This document shows, piece by piece, positions 23,140-33,736 of a stretch of DNA of 64,000 bases. Below the pieces are notes generated by a model. That model was not told the DNA's origin and did no database searches. It was given only the letters and a program-made list of their open reading frames with translations. The stretch covers positions 106,647,590 through 106,711,589 of the forward strand of contig CM060958.1 in assembly GCA_030765055.1 (NCBI GenBank), given 5' to 3'. The stretch comes from Mantis religiosa (Eukaryota > Arthropoda > Insecta > Mantodea > Mantidae). Position 1 is the stretch's first letter. Every line of letters starts with the position of its first letter. A program made the translations under genes and the position numbers.

Positions 23140-24320
23140 TCAGAACTTTTTGAGCTTTAATGGACAGATCTACAAAAAGAAATCGGGCCTAGCTATGAGC
23201 AACTAATTGCCTCTCTTCTTAGCGTATTAATTCATGAATATGTTGAAACCCATATCAAAAATAGTTTTGTAAGTTATTTCAAAGTTTAGTATCGTTATAT
23301 TGACGACATTTTTGCAGTAGTACCTAACAAGCTCATAAAAGGTACTCTTGAACTTCTGAATATTCAAAATCCAGCTATAAATTAACTTTGGAAACAGAAA
23401 AGTTTGGGGATGGACATCAAGATCAAAAAATGGACAACAAACTCACTTTTGGTATTTACAGAAAACCGACATACGGGTAATTATATTAATAACAACAGTT
23501 TCAACCAAAAAAACACCAACATGCCATTTTCAACAGTTTAATCTTTCGTTGATCAACTTTCCACTAAACAGAGACAATTATCAGAAAGAAAACCTACACA
23601 TAAAAAGGTAGCTATGTCCAGCGGTTTCAGCCCACATTTACTGGACAAAAAAATTAACAAACTCAACAGGGCCAAGAAAATAAAATAAACCACCACACTA
23701 TAACCTAAAGGAGCAATTGAGAACAAAATATTTAATAAATTTACCTTCCACCCATCAGTCCATAATAAATTCCAAAAAATGTTCTCAACACATAATTCTT
23801 ACTCCTCAAAATAGACTCAATATCAAGAATTTGTTAAAAGGCCTCCCCTCAAAAATTCAATTGCTACAAAATCAAAACCAGGAATCTATGAGCTCAAATG
23901 TGAAAGTTTCCCTAAAATTTTTATAGGAAAAACAAAAATAAATATAGACATCAGAACGAAAGTACATATAAGAAACATTAAAAACGGGGAAATAGAAAAA
24001 TCAGCAGTTGCTTTCCATTTTTGAATATCAGTCATGGCATTAACTTGAAGATTACTTTAATAAAAGTTAATCATCCCATAAATCTTTCCTTGTCGGAAAA
24101 AATCTTCATTAACAAAAACCATCATAGAATTATGAACTTCGAAACTCCACCACCGGACATCTTTGACAAATACATCATGTCATCTATTGACGACACGGAG
24201 AAGGAGGAAAACGTTACAATTTGCACTAGTCGAGACTCAGCTGATGATGGGAGCTTGAAACATGTCCTGTGATAAACAGTGTTAGTGAAGCAATGTGTCA
24301 ATATATTCTCGATACACTTT
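23140..24320 (+). mobile_element. PLE-1: Penelope-like retroelement, decayed 3' part
   Basis: It carries a Penelope-type reverse transcriptase followed by a GIY-YIG endonuclease remnant and a 3' region with CAGCTGATGATGGGAGC, a motif common near the 3' ends of such elements. Coding frames are broken by many stops. The 5' half is absent. Confidence 0.7.
23150..24010 (+). pseudogene. PLE-1 reverse transcriptase plus GIY-YIG endonuclease
   Basis: In order: FNGQIYKKKSGLAM (palm B-like), YRYIDDIFAV with the YIDD catalytic box near 23289-23316, GMDIKIKKW, GIYRKPTYG near 23451-23475, then the endonuclease part GIYELKCESFPKIFIGKTKI near 23881-23940, with the second motif reading FIG instead of YIG, and KVHIRNIKNGEIEKSAVAFH. 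The linked RT and GIY-YIG domains are diagnostic of Penelope-like elements. Stops and shifts occur throughout. Confidence 0.75.
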
Positions 24321-25082
24321 TATTTCAACGAACCTTGATATATAAAATATGACTTTCCAATGTAATGCGTGATAATAATTTAGTCACAATTTTTTGAGAA
24401 CTTCGCAGACCTGTCCCGTGCGTGACCGAAATTGTAAAAACTATGAAAATTACTGAAGATGCTTGTTAGTATCTTAAGAAATAGAATCTAACAAACAGGC
24501 TGTTAGAAGTTGTGGACAGGCTCATTAAACCTTCATACATCAATAAAGGCAACCCGTTATATCCAGGCTACAAGCACGCTGGTTGATAAGTGGTAATTTC
24601 ATCCATAATAAACAATGCGAACAAAATTAAAGTGCGGTAATAACATCTATATGTGTAATGAAGTAAATTATGACGTGTATACGCTTTGTATTTACAAAGA
24701 ATACATTTAATTTAGTTTTTTACCTCAACGAATTTTTAAAACTGTTACAAACATTGCCTGTAATCATGTGCTAACGGGGATGTACCAAGCAAGAGAAACT
24801 AAAAACTGTATGAACAGCAGTACAACTAAAACAGTTGACTATCAGCTAAACCTAAGAAATTATTACTTTTGTTGATATTATCTACCTACAGTAAGCAAGT
24901 GCTTCATTCCACTCTGGTTCGAGGGAGGTATCGATTTCATTAATAATAACTTATCACAAAAATCCAGCACACCAAGCTAGCTTTACATGGAAAGATGTTT
25001 GTTGGCGTTATCTTTTCAGAATTAACTCATAATGATTTTTATTAACCTACCAAATATTTACGATAACTGAATGACAAATTTA
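24321..25082. other. No recognised feature
   Basis: AT-rich sequence with no coding motif or terminal repeats. Confidence 0.4.
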
Positions 25083-25139
25083 TAGGCGATCTGAAAAGTT
25101 AAAATAAAGATACAAGACGTTCTTCAGAATTTTTTTTTT

Positions 25140-26395
25140 TTATTTTGCAACGTAGTCTCCTTGTAGCTCTACACACTTCTCCCAGCGATGCTCCCATCTC
25201 TGTGACCCGTCCAAATAGTACTCGGCGTTTTTGTCTGCAAAATAACTGCTCACGAAGGAGATTGCCTCTTCATTTGACGAAAATCTCTGTCCTCCGAGCC
25301 CGATTTTCAGGTGAGGGAACAAAAAGAAGTCGCTTGGGGCTATATCTGGTGAGTAAGGCGGATGGTCAAGCAGTTCAAAATGTAATTCGTGGTTCTTCGC
25401 CATTGCAATCGCTGAGGTGTGAAACGTTGCGTTGTCTTGGTGAAGCAGGATTTTTCTGCAAATGTGGCCGTTTTTCCGCAAGTTCTACCTTTAGCTTGTC
25501 AAGTAATGAGGTGTAGCATGCTCCTGTAATGTTTTTTCTTTTTGAAGATAATCGATTAAAATAACTCCATGACTATCCCAAAAAAACAGTCCCCATCACT
25601 TTCCCAGCTGAAGAAAACACTTCTTGCTTTTTTGGAGCCGGTTCCCCCTTTGCACTCCACTGTTTGGGCCTTTTTTTAATTGACGTCCGCCCCAACGTTA
25701 AGTTGTATCGGACGGTGAATGAATTGAGTGAAATGATGCTCAAATTAGTCCAGGGTCCATGGAGCTTAGAGTTACCCGACATTCGTCTTGAAGGATAAGG
25801 GAAAACTCACTCTGACCGAGATTCATGCTCGGGACCTCTTGAAGGTGAGGCAGACATTCTCCTATTTACGCTACCGAGGCGGTGTTTTTTTGGGGGGGCG
25901 GCGTATAATGGTATGTCCAAGTTTCATCTACATTAATTAATCGGCGACAAAACTCGGATTTATTGCGCCTAAACTGCGCCAACAGAACGTCGGAAATGTT
26001 CATTCGAACACGTTTTGGTCTAACACGAGCAAACGCGGCACCCAACGCGCGGAAAGCTTTCTCGTGGATAAATGTTGATCTAATATGTGACAAACACGTT
26101 CTTTTGACATTTTCATAGCCTCTGTTATCTCTCTCACTTTAATTCGGATTTCGCCTGGCACCATTTACTAAACTTTGGCGATGTTTTCAGGAGTAGTTTT
26201 AATTTTTGGACGTCCCGAACGTTCATCGTCTCCCAAGCTCTTACGGTCACGTTTAAATTCAGCTGCCTTCACTGTGGTAAATGATGGTGCAGAGTCCCCA
26301 TTCACAGAATCCAACTCATCTTTGATTTGCGTTGGCGTATTGCCTTTCAAAAACAAATATTTAATGACAGCTCGTTACTTGATTTTGTCCATTTT
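25140..26395 (-). pseudogene. Mariner-C1 transposase
   Basis: N-terminus: LFLKGNTPTQIKDELDSVNG, then FKRDRKSLGDDERSGRPKI, ending the HTH part. A frame with ALGAAFARVRPKRVRMNISD leads to the first Asp in INVDETWTYHYTP. SINE-A2 interrupts here. After it, KQWSAKGEPAPKKQEVFSSAGKVMGTVF, then a long frame with the second Asp in LLHQDNATFHTS, the third in YSPDIAPSDFFLFPHLK, and a normal C-terminus (RWEKCVELQGDYV). DD34D-type spacing. The catalytic residues are intact but the gene is split and frameshifted. Confidence 0.8.
25671..25884 (-). repeat. SINE-A2 nested in mariner-C1
   Basis: On the minus strand: tRNA-like head GCTACCGAGGCGG (plus-strand reading), B-box region ATTCATGCTCGGGACC, body with GAGTTACCCGACATTCGTCT and ATGATGCTCAAATTAG, and a short T run as tail. 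It interrupts the transposase reading right after the first catalytic Asp region, so it is younger than mariner-C1. Confidence 0.85.
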
Positions 26396-26570
26396 CATGA
26401 AAACATTCACATCAACTCAGTAAAAGGACAGTTACGTAACAACTGAGCGTCCAAAATGGCTGAAACTTTGGTAAGTAACTTGCAACAGATGAACAACGAA
26501 ATTCACTAGCTTTTATTTACGAGTGCTGCGATTTTCATGTTGAGGTCGGAAGCATTTCAGACCACCCTCA

Positions 26571-28449
26571 TACAGTAAGTTAAGAAACACAGAGTGCAAT
26601 GGAGCCGTGTGTCTGTTATGGAGGATTAACCAATTAATTATATACAAATGTAAATTACTATTGCAGCCGCTTGATACAAAGTAATTTATATTCCCTCTTC
26701 TTTCTCCTTATTACAATATTCATCGCGTTATATATGACTTCTCACATCTGTCGTAATGTTGCTCACATACACTGCCTTGCCGTATATGTGCGACAGGCTT
26801 GCATAAACAACTTCGTTGTTACATATGTTCTTTCGATATGGTTCCACGCTTTGTGAAGCACTAATGAGCAATGTTGTTAAATAATCTTTCTAAAAAGGGG
26901 AGAGAAATGTTTTCCTTGTTCGGTATCTACAAGTCCAAACATGTTTTCATTCCTTGTCCAAATAAGTGTTAAATAGTGAAAAATAAATTGAGGGATTCAC
27001 CGGGACAAGCAGGAGGCGGTTCATACCAGATAAACCAGCTTTGCTTTCCACTGCCACCTTAACGTCCTATCGATTGAGATACGTGACTCCGTTCCGTTGT
27101 GGGATCACATGGAGCTAGTAATTTACACTGGAGAAACGTTCTTCTTAAACCAAGTACCCTTAACACAGCATTTATTCTTTCAAATTCTGTCTGACAAGAG
27201 GCTACCAGATTGACAACCTAAAAATACGCATTGTTATTCCATGTCACTTTGTTGCTAATGTACACTAACCCCCAGCAATGAATATTTTATTTCCCTTAAT
27301 AATTCTTTTCTTAAGTTATTTTTCTCTAATTTAGAACATTTTAAACTTACACATTCCATAAAGAGCTAAATTAAGAAAAGTTGTTTCTGCAGAAAAATAT
27401 TAAAATGTTTATGCATGAACAGTTATTAATTGTTAATTAAAGTCTAAATATCAATTAATATAACATGATTAATTTATTAAATTATAAATGTCATATTTTT
27501 ATCATTTAGGAAATATTTAAGCTATTTTACGTCATAAATGAATGCAATTTTTCCATTTTTAGGTGATAGAAATCCGCCTCTTAAATTATAATACTGTGAC
27601 TTCGTGGGTTGGAAGAAACAAAAGTCTTGCTTGTAGAAATTTAAAACACGTTTCATTGCTGTAAACATAAGCTTTGTACAAACCTTGCAGCAGCAAAAAG
27701 ACGTGACATTGACAAACAGCATCTCCAAGTTCGACTCGATGCTCAGCTACACGCAAACAAAAGAATCACTGCGGCACTGCTCAAATATCCACAAAACTTA
27801 CACAACTACACAACTCAAGTCAACTAACTGACTTTGCTGCTATTTCTATCCTCCAGTCATTGATCTAGAATGCAGTAGACCATTCAATAACAATCGCGAC
27901 GGCATCAGAAAAGTCGAAAACTCCACACTTCTCTCTGTCTCTTTCTCTCTCTCAGCAAGCATCCACCTCTGCGTGCCACTATTTGTCTCTTTCCTGCCCA
28001 CGCGCACAGCTCTGTCTTTACGGCAGCTCCAACACAACGATACCATTGGTGACAATACCTATACTGCCACTAAAACAAAATTTTTTAAGGGGAACTGGAA
28101 CAGTCTATCTCACCAATGTTAAAATGAGTTTTCTGGTGCGCTTAGCTCCAAAAAAAATGAACAAACAATTTGAAACATTTACTTGTTATTTTACAACACT
28201 TTCACAATTCATTAAAGGTAATAGATCTTATTTTGTAATTTAATAAAGGGTATGTGATGTTTTAAAGAAATGTCTTAAATTTACTTCTAAAGATATTCAA
28301 GATTTAGTTCTTAAAAATTCAAATTTTCTTATTTCTTTCCACAAGTTCCCTTAAAAATAGTTTAAGTATTGCTTTAATGCCAGAAAAAATGTAGACTTGT
28401 AGCTGCAGTAGTTTTATAGATGAGCGCACCCAAAGTATAAAGAAATTAA
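26571..28449. other. No recognised feature
   Basis: AT-rich, with a pyrimidine-rich patch at 27.9-28.0 kb. Short open frames show no motif. Part of the left end may belong to the Mutator-like remnant that follows. Confidence 0.4.
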
Positions 28450-29045
28450 AGTAGAGAAAAGCAGTATTAAAGTTTTGCTATGTTGGAACTACATCTCAGA
28501 ATTTTCCCAGATCCATATTGTGTATATTTTTCATCATCAGCATCCTTCCTCATTCCTTTTTCACTCCTGCTCTTCTTCCTAGACTTCATGGCAACTTGCT
28601 CGATGGTATTATTAATTATTTTGTTAAATTTGGCGGGGGGAGGCTGGTAAATTGAGAACAGCAGCCAATGCCTTACCTGCCTCAATTCCCTGGCCAATGC
28701 TTCTCAAGCCATAAGCAAACCTTACATTTACTTCTAAACCATTTTCAATAGCTCTGGATGTTTCAAATATATATTCTTTGTTACACTTTTTGCAAATGAG
28801 TGGCAATGTAGCTAATACATTTTGTTTCTTGGTGTCCTCTAGTGTGAAAACATTACACTGTACAAGGTTTCTATATCTACTAACTGAAAATTTGTTTATC
28901 TGATATTTTTATTTACTTTAGTTAAATTTTTATCACTGCTGTTGCACAATGAATAAACCAATTTTTTGCTTGAAGAACCAATTTTCACTTCACATTCATC
29001 GCCAATGTTTGAGGTTGGGTTTGACGAAGTCAATATATTGTCATG
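28450..29045 (-). pseudogene. Mutator-like (MULE) transposase N-terminal remnant
   Basis: On the minus strand: a charged segment GDECEVKIGSSSKKL; then after a frameshift RNLVQCNVFTLEDTKKQNVL; then LPLICKKCNKEYIFETSRAI with a CxxC pair; then NVRFAYGLRSIGQGIEAGKA and NLPA near the end; then after another shift PPAKFNKIINNTIEQVAMKS. Insect Mutator-like transposase proteins share the R..YGLR.IGKG...A......L.LP.PP.KF pattern. The catalytic DDE part is absent. I am fairly confident of the family, less so of the extent. Confidence 0.5.
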
Positions 29046-29199
29046 TGTTACTACACTTTTTCCATTTTAGGGGTTTTAACTCTTTAATTATGTACTATAT
29101 GCGCAAGATTTCTTGAGCGTTCGGTGACATCTAGTGGCTAATATGCTAAACTTTCACACGTATGCTACTTCATTTTGAACAATTTTGAGGTTAATTATT

Positions 29200-29559
29200 A
29201 GCTCACCACTTTACAACAAATCTAAAGGCAAGACCATGTTGTGGATGTTATGGCTCTCTAAAGGGGAGACATTATTATTCGTCTGCCTCCATATAATTGT
29301 GATTTCAATGCAATTGAGCTGGCGTGGACCAAAACAAAGAATGTTTGCAAAGTACCCAATGTTAACGAAAGCCACAAATATGCGGAAACTTGCTATAAAA
29401 GTGACGGATTGGGAAGGATACGATAAGAAGGTCCAAAACCCGAAAATGCAATATTGGACTAACGATGGTGTAGTAGAAAATGCAATTAATGAAATTATTA
29501 ACACATCAGAGGATCCCAGTGATGAAAGTGGCGCAGTATACTTGGAAATCGAAGAATGA
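29200..29559 (+). pseudogene. Tc1/maT-like transposase C-terminal fragment
   Basis: One frame reads RLPPYNCDFNAIELAWTKTK, the box holding the last catalytic acidic residue (N.IE..W) of Tc1/maT-type transposases. A shift then leads to ATNMRKLAIKVTDWEGYDKK and an acidic tail with NTSEDPSDESGAVYLEIEE before the stop. The frameshift between the two and the absence of the earlier catalytic residues show it is dead. Confidence 0.6.
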
Positions 29560-29596
29560 TAAAGCGAGTGAGTGTTTATAGTTGTCATAATATTTG

Positions 29597-29847
29597 AAAT
29601 GAAATGTGTAGTGTTTAACGCCCGCTTTTACTGCATACGGCACCGCAGGCGGTGACACTGATGATACATGAGATGAAGATGGAGCACCGGTGGAATGAGA
29701 TGGCGGGGGAAACCGGAGGTCCCGGAGAAAACCCGCCCCAGCGCCATGTTGTCCACCACAAATCTCACTTTGCGGTCGCCTGGGATCGAACCCGGGCCGC
29801 CTTGGTGAGAGCCAAGCGGTCTAACCACTGAGCCATGGCGCGGCCTA
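29597..29847 (-). repeat. SINE-D with target duplication
   Basis: The minus strand starts GGCCGCGCCATGGCTCAGTG (A box within) and has the B box GGGTTCGATCCCAGG, then a body with GCGCTGGGGCGGG. ATAATATTTG occurs on both sides (29587-29596 and 29848-29857). It lies inside the maT-like element downstream of the transposase remnant. The tRNA-like head is the best preserved in the window, but the body and duplication show it is a SINE. Confidence 0.8.
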
Positions 29848-30095
29848 ATAATATTTGTTTTCTACTTTTATGTGTTTTATAACAGTAAATATATAAGCAT
29901 ACAGCATATGGGATGGAATTCAATTGTTGACACATTTCATACCTTCGGCGCATATCTTCGCTTATCTTACCGCAATTTGGCTGAATTGCGGTTTTCTAGG
30001 TTGGCCACACTGCAGAAACAAAAGCGTGTTAGCTCTCTCTTCTTCCTCTCTGCCCGCACCATACCGTAAATCCAGCGCTCAAGAAATCTTATGCA

Positions 30096-30893
30096 TAGAG
30101 TAATGGAGATTACTTAAACTGTTTATATTGTTTCCCATGCCGATATCTTACACCAAAATTATTGCTAATTCCCATCTTGAAAACAGCACTAGTAATTCAA
30201 AACATACTAAACAAAGCATGGAATAATTAACATCAGTTGCACAGACTAATATTAATATAAAAAACAAGGACTTTCTTTCCTAATTAGGGTGTGTTCTGGA
30301 ATATAGCTTCAATAAGGTTATAACCAAGGAGAGAACACAGTTACAAATGCCTAATAGGGGGCGCGGCACACTGTGCAGCCTTTTCAAAATGAGTTTGTTT
30401 GGAACTTTTAAAACTATGGAACAGCAAAATAAATATCGTTATTCACTTCTACAAACATCAGGGAATATTGTTTTAGCAATAACCCATTTTGTGAAACTTC
30501 ACCCTAGAATGCCATTCTTGTGTCCCTTAATTAAATGTCTAGAATTATTATTACTGAATGAGAACATGTTGACATCAATTCTGATTAACTTTAAGATCAT
30601 GTTTAAAAGCAAATTGAAATTCATTTCAGATAAGTTATAAATTGAAAACAGTACCAATTGCAAACCACTGTCATTGCGACCATCACTCCGTTTAAGGAAA
30701 ACATAATGGCATATAAATCTGTTTTCTAATTCTTCTTATTTATTATTTATATCAACATTAGTGGTGACGGTGGCGATGGCGGCGATTTATAATTATAGGT
30801 TCAGAAATGAAAGAATCTTATTTGTCTTTCTTCAAATATCTTCTCGGATTGCTCTTGCACTAATTATTACTTCAAACTAAAGATTCTTATATA
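30096..30893. other. No recognised feature
   Basis: AT-rich; a short open frame at 30347-30640 has no motif I recognise. GGTGGCGATGGCGGCGAT-type triplets occur near 30770. Confidence 0.4.
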
Positions 30894-32060
30894 CGAGGGC
30901 TATCTAGAAGGTAGATTACGTTTTGGAATAAAAAGTAAACAAAGTATAGGAAACAAATTTTATTATATACAGATGAAAGCCACACTCAAATACTACTTTT
31001 CGACATAGTCACCATTCAAATTAAGGCATTTATCGTAGCGATGTACGAGCTTGGAAATTCCTTCGTCGAAAAATTCGGCCGCCTGCGCCTTCAACCACTT
31101 CGTTACCTCTTCTTGCAGCTGTGCGTCGTCATCAAAACGCTGCATAGCCAGCCACTTCTTCATTGCTGGGAATAGGTGGAAGTCGCTCGGTGCCAGGTCG
31201 GGACTGTACGGCGGATGAGGAAACAACTCCCACTTAAAAGATTCCACCAAAATCACACCTTTTCTGTCCCAAAAAACAGTCGCAATCATCTTCCTTGCCG
31301 ACATTGTTTGCATGCATTTCTTGGGTTTTTGGGGAGAACTTGTGTGCCCCCACTGCATTGATTGCAATTTCGTTTCACAGTTCACGTGTTTCACCCATGT
31401 TTCGTCACCAGTAACGATGCGATCGAGTAAAGAGTCAACATCCTTATGGTAAACGTCCAAAAAGTTCAACGCTGCAGCCATTCGCTGATTTTTGTGGTCC
31501 TCTGTCAAGATTTTTGGAATCCATCTTGCACAAAACTTGTGGTATCCAAGCTTTTCGCTGATGATTTCGTGCAACAAACTTCGCGAAATTTGTGGAAAAC
31601 TCAAAGAAAGTTCCGTTATTGTGAACCTTCGATTTTCACGGACTTTAGCATCGACTTTTTCGACAAGTTCGGCAGTCACTATGCTGGGTCTCCCACTTCG
31701 ATCTTCGTCGTGAACATTGGTTCGGCCATTTTTAAATCTGATGACCCACTGAATAACTCCACCTTCAGTGATAATGTTGTCCCCATACACTTCACAAAGC
31801 TGCCGATAGAGTTCTATCGGTTTACAGTTTTTTGCAGTCAGAAACCGTATTACTGCACGCACCTCACAGCTCGCGGGATTTTCAATTAACGCAGACATTT
31901 CAAACCGTCACAGTATCTGAACGGAGCACAGCACGAACCTCCCACTAGCACGGCTAGATGCCGACTGAGCTGCGCAACGCTCTGACCCCAAGATGGCCGC
32001 GCTAGCCCCGCCCCTAGCGGAAACAGACGAAAACGTAATCTACTTTCTGGATAGCCCTCG
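30894..32060 (-). mobile_element. Mariner-D, near-intact copy with an in-frame deletion
   Basis: TA at both ends. Left CGAGGGCTATCTAGAAGGTA, right the inverse of CGAGGGCTATCCAGAAAGTA, with matching GATTACGTTTT inward: roughly 30 bp of TIR with only two differences. The minus strand has a single open frame covering nearly the whole transposase. Length is about 1.17 kb against roughly 1.3 kb for a complete mariner. TIR quality and the open frame make it the youngest-looking mariner here. Confidence 0.9.
30993..31898 (-). CDS. Mariner-D transposase, open frame lacking the second catalytic Asp
   Basis: 301 codons, from an ATG about 160 bp inside the TIR to a TAG after DYVEK. N-terminal paired HTH: residues 11-110 with VIRFLTAKNCKPIELYRQLC, FKNGRTNVHDEDRSGRPS and VRENRRFTITEL. 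Linker ARWIPKILTEDHK at 124-136 corresponds to the WVPHEL box. First catalytic Asp at 165 in VTGDETWVKHV. At about residue 220 VILVES jumps to FKWELFPHPPYSPDLAPSDF, with the third Asp at 239, so the block that normally carries HDNARPH is gone (family length about 345-350). DD34D transposases need all three Asp, so cleavage activity should be absent. DNA binding and dimerisation regions look complete, so it could still bind TIRs; that is inference. Confidence 0.85.
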   Translation of the reverse strand: MSALIENPASCEVRAVIRFLTAKNCKPIELYRQLCEVYGDNIITEGGVIQWVIRFKNGRTNVHDEDRSGRPSIVTAELVEKVDAKVRENRRFTITELSLSFPQISRSLLHEIISEKLGYHKFCARWIPKILTEDHKNQRMAAALNFLDVYHKDVDSLLDRIVTGDETWVKHVNCETKLQSMQWGHTSSPQKPKKCMQTMSARKMIATVFWDRKGVILVESFKWELFPHPPYSPDLAPSDFHLFPAMKKWLAMQRFDDDAQLQEEVTKWLKAQAAEFFDEGISKLVHRYDKCLNLNGDYVEK

Positions 32061-32892
32061 TATTATTCACTAGATTACTCTATCTAGTTCTTGTTATTCC
32101 AGTTGAAACATCTCTGTAAATATGAACCTTTAATACATTTGCTTGTAGGTACAATATACAAATACAGTAGGTTCAAGGGATAGTAACCTTTTAAGACCTA
32201 GTCACTATATGATGACTTTGAAATTACATTCTGTTTGCATAAATAGGAAGCAGTATACCCATTTAAATAAAGCAACCATTTGAAAATCCAAACCAATAAT
32301 CAGTAATACTTCACAAGTAGTTCAGTCTGACAAAAATGACAAATTGTATGCTTTACTAAGATTTCCATATTTGTGTAGTAACATTTTATGTATGTTTTAC
32401 GATTTACTTGTACAGAAAACATTCAGAATGAATAGGACTTGAGAGGTTATTCACAGTAGTTTCAGCATACATGTTTCATTTCTCTGAAAATATCTTACCA
32501 TACGGCAAAGTCATCGAAGCTGTTTATGAGAAAACCTAAATTTAGATGTTTTCATCCGTAATTCACTTATATACAATACTTTTTAAATCCTTACGTCGCA
32601 TCTGTGGAAGATGAATTCAGTTGCCATATTTAGCATGTACTGACTTATTGTTATGCTGTAAACAATTAGAGAACAATTGCATGACATGCAGACATTCTTC
32701 TAAAAATTCGTCCATTTTATTTATTTACCGATATTAAAACATGTACTTTGGTGAAACTTCGGTACGATAATTCCTCTATTACTTAGAGAATGTAATAAAA
32801 ACTTTGTAGCGATGGATTAAAACCTTTCAATTCAGTATTGAACAGCTGGGAACGACCAAAGAAGCAGTAGTTTATATGGCAATATAGGACAT
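32061..32892. other. No recognised feature
   Basis: AT-rich, stops in all frames. Confidence 0.4.
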
Positions 32893-33117
32893 TTTCTTAA
32901 TTTACGTCCTTCAGCCTTAAATCATATTGGACGATGAATGAAATGTTTCAAATGATCCTAAAATTAGACTGGGGTCCATAGAGATGATACTAATCTTTCA
33001 TGGTAAGGGAAAACGTATTTAAAAAAAAACCTTATCCGGATACCTCACCCTGACCGAGATTCGAACTCGAAACCTCTTAAGCGTGAGGTAGACATGCTAT
33101 CATATATGCTACGCAGG
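32893..33117 (-). repeat. SINE-A3, worn copy
   Basis: Minus-strand SINE-A with B box GAGATTCGAACTCGAAACC (plus reading), ACCTCACCCTGACC, and the 3' block TTTACGTCCTTCAGCC. It carries more substitutions than A1, A5 or A8 and a small expansion of A in the middle. No clear target duplication. Confidence 0.8.
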
Positions 33118-33736
33118 CAATCAGACAAAAGAATATAAGAAACAAGTGTTCTCATTCATAGCAGATTCTTGGAAACAACAACAGCGATCTCCTTTGGAGA
33201 TAATTGCCTCTTCAAATTCGGCAACTTCTTCACCACGGCAGTGTTCACGTTGCATAAGCGAACGTTAAATATAAAACATCTGACAGCTGCAGCAGATATG
33301 AAGACGTTTTCAAAGCAAGAAGCGGCCGATAAATCTGTCAGCGAAATCTCAAATAGCTGGTTTATTGTTTATCTCTGGTCACAGTCACTTGAGAAACAGA
33401 ACTTTACTCTCTGTTTACCACAGACAGAAAGTAGCCGTCAATTCCTTTGTGATCTTCTTTAAGGTGTTCCTACAATAGCCTATTCTTATTTTCGAGATAA
33501 ATTTCCATTGTAGCTATTTCGTCATAGCAAGAATCAAATGGACTGAAACAAGTCAAGGTTCTTCATATGATGACTACAGTTCCATGCATAATCACATTAA
33601 AATTGTAGTAATGTATTATTTCACAAAAGTATCTGAAAATGAAATCCTGTAACAAAAAAATTTGGTAGTGGTTAATGTGATACGTACTGCATTGCACTAC
33701 GTTCGTAAAACAATAAGATTCATCCACAGCCTTATA
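33118..33736. other. No recognised gene; right edge shared with the flank of mariner-B1
   Basis: A 97-codon open frame at 33169-33462 has no motif I recognise. The last 50 bp or so, ending TTCATCCACAGCCTTA, closely match the sequence just left of mariner-B1 (about 18530-18583). Confidence 0.4.

Larger units (their letters stand above)
25083..26570 (-). mobile_element. Mariner-C1 with nested SINE-A2
   Basis: The right end is the inverse of TGAGGGTGGTCTGAAATGC, flanked by TA; the left end GGCGATCTGAAAAGTT is its worn partner. The minus strand carries a mariner transposase with HTH, all three catalytic positions and a C-terminus. A SINE-A is inserted shortly after the first catalytic Asp, and frames are broken in several places. 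It matches C2 and C3. Confidence 0.85.
29100..30095 (+). mobile_element. maT/Tc1-like element with nested SINE-D
   Basis: Terminal inverted repeats TGCGCAAGATTTCTTGAGCG and TGCATAAGATTTCTTGAGCG, two differences in 20 bp, flanked by TA on both sides. The interior holds the 3' end of a DDE transposase and a SINE. The N-terminal half and the first catalytic residues are missing, so it is an internally deleted copy. Confidence 0.7.

Noticed and set aside
29765..29846. tRNA gene on the minus strand
   Set aside because: Good A and B boxes, but the unit continues into a SINE body and is bounded by a target duplication.
31446..31889. 147-codon plus-strand frame
   Set aside because: Antisense shadow of the mariner-D transposase.
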